Counted from the first letter of the stretch, positions 54,212-63,329 are shown. The stretch: 64,000 nt of DNA from Cellulomonas fimi (GCF_028583725.1 NZ_CP110680.1:1736001-1800000); one strand, 5' to 3'. Program-made: numbers and translations. Notes: generated from the letters alone by a model not told the origin.

Positions 54212-55840
54212 ATGACGGACACGTCGACCCGCCCTGCCCGCACGGACTCACCCGCACCGCCGGCACCGCCGGGGCCGTCGCCGCGGCCCACGGGGAACTG
54301 GTGGAGCCGGCAGGACCTGACCCGCGGGTTCTGGGTCAAGACCGTCCTCGTGGCCCTCGTCGACGCGCTCGGCGTCTACGGCATCCTCGCCGCGGGCGCG
54401 CTCGGCCAGTGGGGCATCGTCGCGTTCCTCGTCGTCGCGCTCGTCGCGGTGAACGTCGTCTACTTCTCCAAGAAGATGCTCCCGGCGAAGTACCTCGTGC
54501 CCGGGCTGATCTTCCTGCTCGTGTACCAGGTGTTCGTCGTCCTCTACACGGGCTTCACGGCCTTCACGAACTACGGCGACGGCCACAACTCGACGCAGGC
54601 GGACGCGGTCGAGGCGATCCTCGTGCAGAACGAGGCGCGCCTCCCGGACTCGCCGACCTACCCGCTGACCGTCGTCGTGAACGGCGACGAGCTCGGCTTC
54701 GCGGTCGTCGACGGCGAGGGCGACGCGGAGCTCGGCACGGCCGAGGACCCGCTGCACCCCGTCGACGCGACGCTCGAGAACGGGCGCGTCGCGTCGGTCG
54801 ACGGCTGGGAGACGCTGCAGTTCGACCAGGTGCTCGAGCGGCAGGACGAGATCTTCGCGCTGCGGGTCCCGATCTCCGACGACCCGAACGACGGCAGCGT
54901 GCGCACGCCCGACGGTTCCACCGGCTACGTCTACGTCTCGACGATGGAGTGGGACGAGGCCGCGGGCACGATCACGAACACGGCGACCGGCGACGTCTAC
55001 ACCGCCGACGAGGACCAGGGCGCGTTCGTCGCCGAGGACGGCTCGCAGCTCGGCACGGGCTGGAAGGTCTTCGTCGGCTTCGAGAACTTCAGCCGCGTCT
55101 TCACGGACTCCAAGCTCGCAGGGCCGTTCGTCGGCGTGCTGCTGTGGACGTTCGCGTTCGCGATTCTGTCGGTCGTCCTGACGTTCGGGCTCGGCCTGTT
55201 CATGGCGATCGTGCTCAACCACCCGAAGGTCCGCGGCCGCAAGATCTACCGCTCGCTGCTGATCGTGCCCTACGCCTTCCCGGCGTTCCTCACGGCGCTC
55301 GTGTGGCAGGGCATGCTCAACCGTGACTTCGGCTTCGTGAACGCGACGCTGCTGGGCGGCGCGAGCATCCCGTGGCTCACCGACCCGTGGCTCGCGAAGG
55401 TCTCGGTCCTCGTCGTCAACCTGTGGCTCGGGTTCCCGTACATGTTCCTCATCTGCACGGGCGCCCTGCAGTCGATCCCGAACGAGATCTACGAGGCCGG
55501 GAAGATCGACGGCGCCAAGCCGCTGCGCCTGTTCCGGTCGCTCACCATGCCGCTGCTGCTGGTCTCGACCGCGCCGCTGCTCATCTCGTCGTTCGCGTTC
55601 AACTTCAACAACTTCAACGTCGTCTACCTGCTCACCGAGGGCGGGCCCGACGACCTGTCGGCACCGGTCGACGTCGGCGCCACCGACATCCTCATCACGT
55701 TCGTCTACCGGCTCGCGTTCGGCGGCGTGAACCGCCAGTACGGGCTCGCGTGCGCGGTGTCGATCCTCATCTTCCTCATCGTCGCCTCGATCTCGGCGGC
55801 CACCTTCAGCAAGACCCGCGCCCTGGAGGACCTGAACTGA
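54212..55840 (+). CDS. malF: Maltose ABC transporter permease MalF
   Basis: A 542-residue permease with eight likely helices. The first three (about residues 43-118) are followed by a large outside domain of about 180 residues (122-300), like the P2 loop of E. coli MalF that touches MalE. The last five helices include the EAA loop EIYEAGKIDGAKPLRLFRS near residue 426, which contacts the ATPase. The N-terminus is Pro/Thr-rich. No mal ATPase gene is present in the window, so MsiK-type shared ATPase is expected, as in Streptomyces. It ends overlapping malG. Confidence 0.95.
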   Translation: MTDTSTRPARTDSPAPPAPPGPSPRPTGNWWSRQDLTRGFWVKTVLVALVDALGVYGILAAGALGQWGIVAFLVVALVAVNVVYFSKKMLPAKYLVPGLIFLLVYQVFVVLYTGFTAFTNYGDGHNSTQADAVEAILVQNEARLPDSPTYPLTVVVNGDELGFAVVDGEGDAELGTAEDPLHPVDATLENGRVASVDGWETLQFDQVLERQDEIFALRVPISDDPNDGSVRTPDGSTGYVYVSTMEWDEAAGTITNTATGDVYTADEDQGAFVAEDGSQLGTGWKVFVGFENFSRVFTDSKLAGPFVGVLLWTFAFAILSVVLTFGLGLFMAIVLNHPKVRGRKIYRSLLIVPYAFPAFLTALVWQGMLNRDFGFVNATLLGGASIPWLTDPWLAKVSVLVVNLWLGFPYMFLICTGALQSIPNEIYEAGKIDGAKPLRLFRSLTMPLLLVSTAPLLISSFAFNFNNFNVVYLLTEGGPDDLSAPVDVGATDILITFVYRLAFGGVNRQYGLACAVSILIFLIVASISAATFSKTRALEDLN

Positions 55841-56769
55841 TGGCTGCCACGACGCTCCCCGCCGGCGGGACCACCGACACCGGCCTGCGCCCCGACGGCA
55901 ACGAGACGACCCCGCGCGGCGCGCGCTGGTGGCGCGAGCTCGGCTGGCGTCACGTCGTCACCTGGGCCGTGCTCGTCTTCTGCTTCATCCCGATCCTGTA
56001 CGTGCTGTCGTCGTCGCTGAACCCGACCGGCTCGCTCACGGGCTCCAACAAGCTGTTCTCGAGCATCTCGTTCCAGAACTACGTCGACCTGCTGAGCGAC
56101 CCGGTGCACCCGTACCTGCGCTGGTTCGCGAACACGATCGTCATCGCGACGACCACGTCGATCGGCACGGTCCTGCTCGGTGCGGCGGCCGCGTACGCGT
56201 TCTCGCGGTTCCGCTTCCGCGGCCGACGCGGCGGGCTGCTGTCGCTCCTGCTGCTGCAGATGTTCCCGCAGGTGCTCGCGTACGTCGCGATCTTCCTGCT
56301 GCTCGTGACGCTGCGCGAGGTCTTCCCGGCGATCGGCCTCGGCTCGCCGCTCGGCCTGATCCTCGTGTACCTCGGCGGCGCGCTCGGCGTGAACACGTAC
56401 CTCATGTACGGCTTCTTCAACACGGTCCCGAAGGAGCTCGACGAGGCCGCCAAGATCGACGGCGCGAGCCACGCGCAGATCTTCTTCGCGATCATCCTGC
56501 GGCTCGTCGCGCCGATCCTCGCGGTCGTCGGCCTGCTGTCGTTCGTCGGGGTGTTCTCCGACTTCCTCATCGCGTCGATCGTGCTGGTCGACCCCGAGTC
56601 GCAGACGCTCGCCGTCGGCCTCTACCAGTACGTGAGCCAGCGGTTCTCCGAGTACTGGGGCGTGTTCGCGGCCGGTGCCGTGCTCGCCGCGATCCCCGTC
56701 GTGCTCCTGTTCCAGTTCCTCCAGCGCTACATCGTCTCCGGCCTGACCCAGGGCGCGGTGAAGGGATGA
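55840..56769 (+). CDS. malG: Maltose ABC transporter permease MalG
   Basis: A 309-residue permease with six helices, beginning with VVTWAVLVFCFIPILYVLSS, and the EAA loop ELDEAAKIDGASHAQIFF near residue 202. The C-terminal GLTQGAVKG is the typical MalG tail that enters the ATPase dimer. The ATG uses the last base of the malF stop and its own stop overlaps the next start. Confidence 0.95.
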   Translation: MAATTLPAGGTTDTGLRPDGNETTPRGARWWRELGWRHVVTWAVLVFCFIPILYVLSSSLNPTGSLTGSNKLFSSISFQNYVDLLSDPVHPYLRWFANTIVIATTTSIGTVLLGAAAAYAFSRFRFRGRRGGLLSLLLLQMFPQVLAYVAIFLLLVTLREVFPAIGLGSPLGLILVYLGGALGVNTYLMYGFFNTVPKELDEAAKIDGASHAQIFFAIILRLVAPILAVVGLLSFVGVFSDFLIASIVLVDPESQTLAVGLYQYVSQRFSEYWGVFAAGAVLAAIPVVLLFQFLQRYIVSGLTQGAVKG

Positions 56770-58610
56770 CCGTGACGCACCTGCTCGACCAGCCCCACCA
56801 CGACGGCTCCGAGATCTACGTCGCGCAGGGCACCCCCGCCCTCGGCGACGTCGTGCCCGTCCGGTTCCGCGTGCCGGCGTCCGCCACCGAGCGGGCGCTG
56901 TGGGTGCGGACCGTGCGCGACGCCGAGCCGCGCATGGTGCAGGCGCGGCTCGACCGCGCCGACGCGCACGAGCGCTGGTACGTCGCGGACGTCCCGGTGC
57001 ACAACCCGGTGACGACGTACCGCGCGCTGCTCGACGAGCCCGGCGGCTACCGCTGGCTCAACGGGCGCGGGCTGTTCTCCCGCGACGTGCCCGACGCGGC
57101 CGACTTCCGGCTCACCGTGCACGAGCCCGCGCCCGCGTGGACGTCGTCGGCGGTCGTCTACCAGATCTTCCCGGACCGGTTCGCGCGGTCGGGCGTCGAG
57201 CGGGCGTTCCCCGACTGGGCCGAGCCCGCGGACTGGGACGACGAGCCGATCGGCCGGGGGCCGTCGACGCCCGTGCAGCTGTACGGCGGCGACCTGCTCG
57301 GCATCGAGCAGCGGATCGACCACCTGCAGCGGCTCGGCGTCGACACCGTCTACCTGACGCCCGTCTTCCCCTCGCAGTCGAACCACCGGTACGACGCGCG
57401 GACGTTCGACCACGTCGACCCGCTGCTCGGCGGTGACGAGGCGCTCGTCTCGCTGCGGCGCGCGCTGCACGGCCGCGGCATGCGTCTGGTGGGCGACTTC
57501 ACGACGAACCACACGGGCGTCGCGCACGAGTGGTTCGAGCACGCGCTTAGGGACCGGTCCTCGGAGGAGGCCGAGTTCTACTACTGGGACAAGGAGTCCG
57601 ACCTCGGCTACGTCGCCTGGCTCGACGTCCCGTCGCTGCCCAAGCTCAACTACGGCTCGTCGGCGCTCGCCCGGCGGATGGTCGACGGCCCCGGCTCGGT
57701 GATCGGCCGCTGGCTCGGCGAGCCGTTCGCGCTCGACGGCTGGCGCATCGACGTCGCCAACATGACCGGCCGGTACGCGTCCGACGACTTCACGCACCAG
57801 GTCGCCCGGACCGTGCGCGCGACCATGACCGAGCTCAACCCCGACGCGGTGCTCGTGAGCGAGCACTTCCACGACGCCGCGGGCGACCTGACCGGCGAGG
57901 GCTGGCAGGTCAACATGAACTACTCGGCGTTCACCAAGCCGCTGTGGACGTGGCTCGTCGACCCTGCGACGACGCTCGACTTCCTCGGCGTCCCGACGAC
58001 GATCCCGCGCCGCGGCGGCGTGTCCGTCGTCGAGACCATGCGCGAGTTCGACGCGACCGTGCCGTGGAAGGTCACCGCGCGGCAGTGGAACATGCTCGGC
58101 TCGCACGACACCCCGCGCCTGCGGACGGTCGTCGGCGACCCGCGCCTCGTCGAGGTCGCCGCCGGGCTGCTGTTCACCTACCCGGGCACGCCCGCGCTGT
58201 TCGCGGGCGACGAGGGCGGTGCGACCGGCACGAACGGCGAGCACGCGCGCGTGCCGATGCCGTGGGACCAGATCGAGGCCGGCGGCGGTGACCGCTGGGA
58301 CGCCCGCACGTTCGAGACCTACCGGTCGCTCATCGCGCTGCGGCGCTCGTCTCGCGCGCTGCGCGAGGGCGGCCTGCGCTGGGCCGTCGTCGCCGACGAC
58401 GCGCTCGCGTACCTGCGGGAGACGGCCGACGAGCGCGTGCTCGTCGTCGCGGCCCGGGCGCCGTGGGCGGGCACCGACCTGCCGCCGCACCTCGTGCCGC
58501 CGGGTGCGACCGTCGAGCGGCTGTACGGCGACGGGACGCTCGACGTCGCACCCGACGCGCTGCGCGTCGGCGGGGACGGGCCCGGCGTGTCCGTGTGGCG
58601 CCTGGCGTGA
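56766..58610 (+). CDS. GH13 maltodextrin-degrading enzyme (neopullulanase/alpha-glucosidase-like)
   Basis: A 614-residue GH13 protein with an N-terminal beta domain (about 1-120, CBM34-like, as in cyclomaltodextrinases and neopullulanases) and the catalytic barrel: VVYQIFPDRFARS, DFTTNHTG, nucleophile GWRIDVANMTG, acid VLVSEHFHD and LGSHDTPRL. There is no signal peptide, so it works in the cytosol on imported maltodextrins. ATGA overlap with malG ties its production to transport. Confidence 0.9.
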   Translation: MTVTHLLDQPHHDGSEIYVAQGTPALGDVVPVRFRVPASATERALWVRTVRDAEPRMVQARLDRADAHERWYVADVPVHNPVTTYRALLDEPGGYRWLNGRGLFSRDVPDAADFRLTVHEPAPAWTSSAVVYQIFPDRFARSGVERAFPDWAEPADWDDEPIGRGPSTPVQLYGGDLLGIEQRIDHLQRLGVDTVYLTPVFPSQSNHRYDARTFDHVDPLLGGDEALVSLRRALHGRGMRLVGDFTTNHTGVAHEWFEHALRDRSSEEAEFYYWDKESDLGYVAWLDVPSLPKLNYGSSALARRMVDGPGSVIGRWLGEPFALDGWRIDVANMTGRYASDDFTHQVARTVRATMTELNPDAVLVSEHFHDAAGDLTGEGWQVNMNYSAFTKPLWTWLVDPATTLDFLGVPTTIPRRGGVSVVETMREFDATVPWKVTARQWNMLGSHDTPRLRTVVGDPRLVEVAAGLLFTYPGTPALFAGDEGGATGTNGEHARVPMPWDQIEAGGGDRWDARTFETYRSLIALRRSSRALREGGLRWAVVADDALAYLRETADERVLVVAARAPWAGTDLPPHLVPPGATVERLYGDGTLDVAPDALRVGGDGPGVSVWRLA

Positions 58611-59392
58611 CCCGCCCGCTCGTCCTGGGCGCCGACCTCGAGCGCGACCTGCGCGCGCTCGGGGTCGAGCCCGGGGGAGTGCTGATCGCGCACGCGTCGC
58701 TGTCGCGGCTCGGCGTGGTCGTCGGCGGCGAGCAGGCGGTCGTGCGCGCGCTGCTCGACGCGCTCGGACCGGACGGCACGCTCGTCATGCCCTCGCAGTC
58801 CTGGCAGCTCTGCGACCCGGCCTACCTCGGCGACCCGTCGGTGCCGCCGTCGCGGTACGACGAGGTGCGCGCTGCGCTGCCCGTCTACGACCCGGCGTGG
58901 ACGCCGACCCGCACGATGGGGCTGGTCGTCGAGGCGCTGCGCACCCTGCCGGGGACTCAGCGCTCTGCTCACCCGCACCGCTCGTTCGTCGCGCACGGCC
59001 CCCGCGCGACCGAGGTGCTCGCGCGGCACGACCTCGACGACCCCGTGGGCGAGGGCTCGCCGCTCGCCGCGCTGTACGCGCTCGACGCGCAGGTCCTGCT
59101 GCTGGGCGTCGGCTACGACAAGTGCACGTCGCTGCACCTTGCCGAGGCCCGCTCCGGCGTCCCGCTGCCGACCGTCCGCAACGGCGCCCCGCTCCTCGTC
59201 GACGGCGGTCGGGAGTGGGTGTCGTTCGACGAGCCCGTCGTCGAGGACGCCGACTTCGAGACCGTCGGTGCGGTGTTCGCCGCGACCGGCCACGAGACCG
59301 TCGGCACCGTGGGCGCGGCGACCGCGCGCCTCGCCCGCGTCCGCCGCCTCGTCGACCTCGCCGCCGACTGGTTCGCCCGCACCCGCACGTAG
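58607..59392 (+). CDS. AAC(3)-family N-acetyltransferase
   Basis: A 261-residue member of the antibiotic N-acetyltransferase family, which in characterised cases uses acetyl-CoA to modify the 3-amino group of aminoglycosides. Motifs: GVLIAHASLSRLGVVVGGEQ, GTLVMPSQSW, HPHRSFVAHGPRA, EGSPLAALYALDAQVLLLGV and TSLHLAEARSG, with the active-site His and Glu. It overlaps the GH13 gene by four bases, so it is expressed with the mal operon; that setting makes a housekeeping amino-sugar substrate as likely as resistance. No mobile-element sequence flanks it. Confidence 0.88.
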   Translation: MTRPLVLGADLERDLRALGVEPGGVLIAHASLSRLGVVVGGEQAVVRALLDALGPDGTLVMPSQSWQLCDPAYLGDPSVPPSRYDEVRAALPVYDPAWTPTRTMGLVVEALRTLPGTQRSAHPHRSFVAHGPRATEVLARHDLDDPVGEGSPLAALYALDAQVLLLGVGYDKCTSLHLAEARSGVPLPTVRNGAPLLVDGGREWVSFDEPVVEDADFETVGAVFAATGHETVGTVGAATARLARVRRLVDLAADWFARTRT

Positions 59393-59406
59393 CGGCGTCG
59401 GAGCGA

Positions 59407-59434
59407 TCCCGATATCATCCCTTCGATATCGGGA
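59407..59434. promoter_or_regulatory. Palindromic operator and promoter of the toxin-antitoxin pair
   Basis: TCCCGATATC and GATATCGGGA are exact inverted repeats eight bases apart. TATCAT at 59413-59418 within it fits a -10 box. FitAB/VapBC complexes bind such paired half-sites in their own promoters. Confidence 0.65.
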
Positions 59435-59442
59435 GGTGAGGG

Positions 59443-59670
59443 GTGGAGCAGATCCTCATCCGCAACATGCCGGGCGGCACCAAGGCGAGGCTGGCGGCGC
59501 GGGCGGCGGCGCACCGACGGTCGATGGAGGCCGAGGCGCGCGCCATCCTCCAGGACGCCCTGGACCGGGACCCGACGTCGCTCGTCGACCTGCTGGCGAT
59601 GCCCGAGAGCGCCGAGATCGACTTCGAGCCTGAGCGCCTCGGCTCGACCGCGCGCGTCGCCGACCTCTGA
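59443..59670 (+). CDS. FitA/VapB-type antitoxin
   Basis: A 75-residue protein starting at a GTG with a strong GGGAGGTGAG site just upstream. The N-terminal half is a ribbon-helix-helix DNA-binding motif ([35 protein letters not shown]). The acidic C-terminus ([13 protein letters not shown]) would thread into the toxin's active site. It overlaps the toxin start by one base and should repress the operon with the toxin as co-repressor. Confidence 0.9.
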   Translation: MEQILIRNMPGGTKARLAARAAAHRRSMEAEARAILQDALDRDPTSLVDLLAMPESAEIDFEPERLGSTARVADL

Positions 59671-60110
59671 TGTACCTGCTCGACACGAACGTCGTCTCGG
59701 CGCTGCGGGTGCCCGCACGCAACCCCCGGGTCGCGACGTGGGCCGGCACGGTCGCGCTCGCCGACCAGTTCGTGGCGGCGTTCACGATCGCCGAGATCGA
59801 GCGCGGCGTCCTGCGCAAGGAGCGCACCGACCACGCCCAGGGCGACGTGCTCCGACGGTGGTTCCGCGAGCACGTGCTCCCCGCGTTCGCCGATCGGGTG
59901 CTTCCCTTCGACCTCGCGGCGGCGCGCATCCTCGCCCGGTACCCCGTGCCCGAGGCCGCGCCGGTGGACGACGCGCAGATCGCCGCGGTCGCGGAGGCGA
60001 ACGGGCTCACGCTCGTCACGCGCAACGTGCGTCACGTCAGCCCGCTGGGTCTCCGGACGCTGGACCCGTGGCACGCGGACGAGGCGGTCCGGCCGGCCGG
60101 CGTCGACTGA
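59670..60110 (+). CDS. FitB/VapC-type PIN-domain toxin
   Basis: A 146-residue PIN endoribonuclease with the acidic quartet in [26 protein letters not shown] and [15 protein letters not shown], then LVTRNVRHV. Such toxins cleave tRNA or rRNA and are held in check by the antitoxin encoded directly upstream (TGATG overlap). All catalytic acids are present, so it is likely active. The subtype with DAQIAA and TRN is closest to FitB. The target RNA is unknown. Confidence 0.92.
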   Translation: MYLLDTNVVSALRVPARNPRVATWAGTVALADQFVAAFTIAEIERGVLRKERTDHAQGDVLRRWFREHVLPAFADRVLPFDLAAARILARYPVPEAAPVDDAQIAAVAEANGLTLVTRNVRHVSPLGLRTLDPWHADEAVRPAGVD

Positions 60111-60141
60111 GCCGACCGCGGGGATCCCGACGCTGACGCGG

Positions 60142-61254
60142 TCAGGCCCGGGCGTCGCTCGCGAGGTCGAGGAGCGCGGTCCGCGCGTCGGTCGGCGTGC
60201 CCGCGTCGGGCCGGGGGAGCGGGCGGTCGTCGAGGCAGCGGCGGAGCAGGGCCTCGACGAGGGCGGCGTCGCGGACGATCGCGCGCTCGTCGACCGAGCC
60301 CGGAAGGATCCGGACCTCGAGCGTGTCCCGCAGCGGGTGCGCCGCGACGACCTGCGTGAGGTTGGCGTCCGCGAACTTCGTCAGTCCCGTCGACCGCGCG
60401 TCGACCGCGAGCGTCTCCCACTGCGCCGGCCCGTCGGCGGGCGCGCGCTCGACCAGGTCCAGCAGGTCCGCGGGCAGCGGCCCCAGACGGCGGCACGCGG
60501 GATTGGTGCCGAGCGCGGCCCCCAGGTGCTCGCGCCACCACCCGAACAGCCGGACCACGTTCGCGAACGCCGCGGGGCGTCGGAACGGCGCGGCGTCGAC
60601 GTGCACGTGCACCGCGGCCTCGTGGGGCACGGTGAAGCCCAGCGCACGTGCGGGCGCCAGGAGGCGGCGCAGCGCCTCCTCGTGCCGGGCGACGAGCGGC
60701 GGCGTGACGACCTCGCACGGTCGCTCGCGCCCGGGCGGCAGCGGCAGCGCCACCGCGACCGTCGCCCCCGACGCGTCGTTCACCCGCGCCGAGTCGGCAC
60801 GCACCTCGGCCTCGACGCCGAAGAGCGCCGCCACCGGCGCCAGGACGGACGCGAGGGACGCCGACGGGTCGGTGTGCCGCTCGACGAGCCGCAGCAGACG
60901 CCCGTCGTCGCTGAGCACGCGGTACCAGCCGCGGTGCCCCCGGACCGTCGCGCCGGCCAGGTCGGCGCGGATCGTCACGTCGTCGACCAGGCGTGCGACG
61001 GTTGCCCCCGACACGTCGCGGACGTCGAACGCGGGGGACAGGTGCCGGAACGTGTCGACACCTGCGACCGGGGACGGCTCGGTGTCGGTGTGGAACGACC
61101 GGACGACGTGGCCGCCGTGGTCGGCGGCGATGCGTTCCGCGAGCACCTGACGGTCGGAACCGACCGGGGCGAGGAGCTCGACCTCGAAGCCGGTCCGCCA
61201 GGCGAGGCCGGTCGACCCGGTCGCGCCGGCGTCGCGGCCCGTCGTGGCCGTCAG
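60142..61254 (-). CDS. Putative amidoligase
   Basis: A 370-residue protein matching the amidoligase (ATP-grasp-like COOH-NH2 ligase) family in its spaced motifs: TGFEVELLAP near the start, EVVTPPLVARHEEALRRLL, AAVHVHVDAAPF, FADANLTQVVAAHPLR and TLEVRILPGSVDERAIV. The family joins carboxyl and amino groups on peptides or proteins; no substrate is known here. No in-frame ATG or GTG lies between the upstream gene and the first motif. The most likely start is a CTG at 61254 whose CTGA overlaps the stop of the repeat-protein gene, by analogy with the ATGA/GTGA overlaps elsewhere. An internal start in the upstream gene is possible. Confidence 0.75.
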   Translation of the reverse strand: MTATTGRDAGATGSTGLAWRTGFEVELLAPVGSDRQVLAERIAADHGGHVVRSFHTDTEPSPVAGVDTFRHLSPAFDVRDVSGATVARLVDDVTIRADLAGATVRGHRGWYRVLSDDGRLLRLVERHTDPSASLASVLAPVAALFGVEAEVRADSARVNDASGATVAVALPLPPGRERPCEVVTPPLVARHEEALRRLLAPARALGFTVPHEAAVHVHVDAAPFRRPAAFANVVRLFGWWREHLGAALGTNPACRRLGPLPADLLDLVERAPADGPAQWETLAVDARSTGLTKFADANLTQVVAAHPLRDTLEVRILPGSVDERAIVRDAALVEALLRRCLDDRPLPRPDAGTPTDARTALLDLASDARA

Positions 61255-61838
61255 GAGACCGGCGTCCCGCTCGGCGGGATCGGCAGCGCCTGCCCGTCGA
61301 GCAGCATCTGCCCGGCGGTCGCCTTCGCGTCGTAGACGTCGACCGACCAGAGCGCCGCGAGCGCCGCGCCGTCCTCCGCGGTGTACCCGGCGTCCCAGAA
61401 CGCGACCGCGGCGAGCGCCGCGACGGTCGCCGGGTCGGTCATGTCGAGCGAGGAGCCCGGGGCGACCGGCACCGGCTGCCCGTCGAGGAGCATCTGCCCG
61501 GCGCGGCCCTTCGCCTCGAGGACCGGGACCTGCCACAGGTCGGCCAGCGCGTTCGCGTCCTCCAGGTGGTACCCCGCCGCCCAGAACGCGTCGGCCCGCT
61601 CCTGGGTGTACTCCTCCTCGCCCGGGACGGGTGTCGGCGTGCGGTCGACGACGACCGGCGCGGCCACCTCGTCGGCCTCGACCGGGCCGCCCGCGGACAC
61701 CACCGCGGTGTCGGGCGCGCCGGCGTTCTGCGCGAGCGCGTACGCGGCCCCGGTCGCGCCGACGGTGAGGGTGGCCGCGACGACGCCGATCGCGGCGGTG
61801 CGGCGGGGGGAACGGGTGGTGCTCGCGAGGGGCTTCAT
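61251..61838 (-). CDS. Exported tandem-repeat protein of unknown function
   Basis: A 195-residue protein with a hydrophobic segment at residues 14-38 (IGVVAATLTVGATGAAYAL), either a signal peptide or anchor, then two repeats of about 46 residues. Both share the pattern AFW-x-AGY-x-x-ED-x-x-ALA-x-LW-x-V, then AK-x-x-AGQMLLDGQ and a final VP or IP. The ATG has GGAGGTC five bases upstream. The stop overlaps the amidoligase start, so the two are made together; the repeat could be the ligase substrate, but this is inference. No known function. Confidence 0.75.
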   Translation of the reverse strand: MKPLASTTRSPRRTAAIGVVAATLTVGATGAAYALAQNAGAPDTAVVSAGGPVEADEVAAPVVVDRTPTPVPGEEEYTQERADAFWAAGYHLEDANALADLWQVPVLEAKGRAGQMLLDGQPVPVAPGSSLDMTDPATVAALAAVAFWDAGYTAEDGAALAALWSVDVYDAKATAGQMLLDGQALPIPPSGTPVS

Positions 61839-61955
61839 CGGACCTCCGGAAGAGCGCGTGGGACGATCGCGCCTGCCCGACGCGACCGACGCCCGGCCGC
61901 GTCCGTCCCGCGTGCGACGTGCGTCACCGTCGGGTGGGGCCGCCCTGGCGGTCGA

Positions 61956-61961
61956 TACCCT
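61956..61961 (+). promoter_or_regulatory. Leaderless -10 box for dgt
   Basis: TACCCT ends six bases before the GTG at 61968. Confidence 0.5.
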
Positions 61962-61967
61962 AGACCC

Positions 61968-63254
61968 GTGACCGCCCCTGACGTGCTCGAACTCGACGGC
62001 TATGTCGACGCCGACCGTGAGCGGTGGGTGCCCGAGGCCCCGAAGTCGCGCGAGCGCACCGCGTTCGAGCGGGACCGTGCGCGGATCGTGCACTCGTCGG
62101 CGCTGCGCCGGCTGGGTGCGAAGACGCAGGTGCTCGGGCCGTCCTCGGACGACTTCGTGCGCACGCGGCTGACCCACACGCTCGAGGTCGCGCAGGTCGG
62201 CCGGGAGATCGGCAAGGCGCTCGGCTGCGCCCCGGACATCGTCGACACCGCGTGCCTCGCGCACGACCTGGGCCACCCGCCGTTCGGGCACAACGGGGAG
62301 CGCGCGCTCGCCGACATCGCGCGCGGGATCGGCGGCTTCGAGGGCAACGCCCAGACGCTGCGCCTGCTGACGCGCCTGGAGCCGAAGGTCGTCGGGCCCG
62401 ACGGTCGGACGGTCGGCCTCAACCTCACGCGCGCGAGCCTCGACGCGTCGGTCAAGTACCCGTGGCGGTTCGGCCAGGGGCCGGTGAGCGCCGCGAGCGG
62501 CCGGCCGACGCACAAGTTCGGCGTGTACGAGGACGACCTGCCGGTGTTCGCGTGGCTGCGCGAGGACGCGCCCGCCGGCCGCAAGTGCCTCGAGGCGCAG
62601 GTCATGGACCTGGCGGACGACATCTCCTACTCGGTGCACGACGTCGAGGACGCGGTCGTCGGCGGGCGCCTCGACCTCGGCGTGCTGACCCGCCCGGACG
62701 AGCGGGCGCGCGTCGTCGAGGCCGTGCAGACCTGGTACGGCGACGCGGTCGACGAGAACGGCCTGCACGACGCGATGGACCGCCTCGTCGCCGCGCACCT
62801 GTGGGCGACGCCCGCGTTCGACGGGTCCCGCGGCGCGCTCGCGATGCTCAAGGACGCCACGAGCCAGCTCATCGGCCGGTTCGCGAAGGCCGCGCAGACC
62901 GCGACGCGCGCCGAGTACGGCGACGGTCCGCTGACCCGCTACGCCGCGAACCTCGTGGTGCCGATCGGCACGACGGCCGAGATCCTCGTGCTCAAGGGGC
63001 TCGCGGTCGCCTACGTCATGGCGCCGCGTGAGCTCGAGCCGCTCTACCACCGGCAGCGCGAGGTGCTCACCGACCTCGTGCGCGTCATGTCGGACCGCGC
63101 GCCGCTGGCCCTGGAGCCGCCGTTCGCGGCCGACTGGGCGCAGGCCCCCGACGACGCCGCACGGCTGCGGGTCGTGGTCGACCAGGTGGCGTCGCTCACG
63201 GACGTGTCGGCCGCGGAGATGCACGCGCGGCTCGTCCACCCGCCGCGGCACTGA
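61968..63254 (+). CDS. dgt: Deoxyguanosinetriphosphate triphosphohydrolase-like protein
   Basis: A 428-residue HD-domain dNTPase that splits dGTP (or other dNTPs) to the nucleoside and triphosphate. Metal ligands are seen in RTRLTHTLEVAQVGREIG, the HD pair of CLAHDLGHPPFGHNGERAL and the Asp in DLADDISYSVHDVEDAV. The YVDADRERWVPE N-terminus is standard for the actinobacterial type-2 Dgt. The leaderless promoter fixes the GTG. dgt followed by dnaG is a conserved order in actinobacteria, and the two may be linked to dNTP pool control during replication. Confidence 0.95.
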   Translation: MTAPDVLELDGYVDADRERWVPEAPKSRERTAFERDRARIVHSSALRRLGAKTQVLGPSSDDFVRTRLTHTLEVAQVGREIGKALGCAPDIVDTACLAHDLGHPPFGHNGERALADIARGIGGFEGNAQTLRLLTRLEPKVVGPDGRTVGLNLTRASLDASVKYPWRFGQGPVSAASGRPTHKFGVYEDDLPVFAWLREDAPAGRKCLEAQVMDLADDISYSVHDVEDAVVGGRLDLGVLTRPDERARVVEAVQTWYGDAVDENGLHDAMDRLVAAHLWATPAFDGSRGALAMLKDATSQLIGRFAKAAQTATRAEYGDGPLTRYAANLVVPIGTTAEILVLKGLAVAYVMAPRELEPLYHRQREVLTDLVRVMSDRAPLALEPPFAADWAQAPDDAARLRVVVDQVASLTDVSAAEMHARLVHPPRH

Positions 63255-63275
63255 GCCCGGGCCGCGCGCCCGGGC
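63255..63275 (+). terminator. Stem-loop after dgt
   Basis: GCCCGGG and CCCGGGC pair perfectly over a seven-base loop, immediately after the dgt stop and before the dnaG promoter. Confidence 0.55.
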
Positions 63276-63316
63276 GAACGGCGTCGCGGGCGGGCCGGAC
63301 GACCTCGCGCGACGCC

Positions 63317-63322
63317 TAGACT
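63317..63322 (+). promoter_or_regulatory. Leaderless -10 box for dnaG
   Basis: TAGACT ends seven bases before the GTG at 63330; no ribosome-binding site lies between them. Confidence 0.55.
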
Positions 63323-63329
63323 CACCGGC

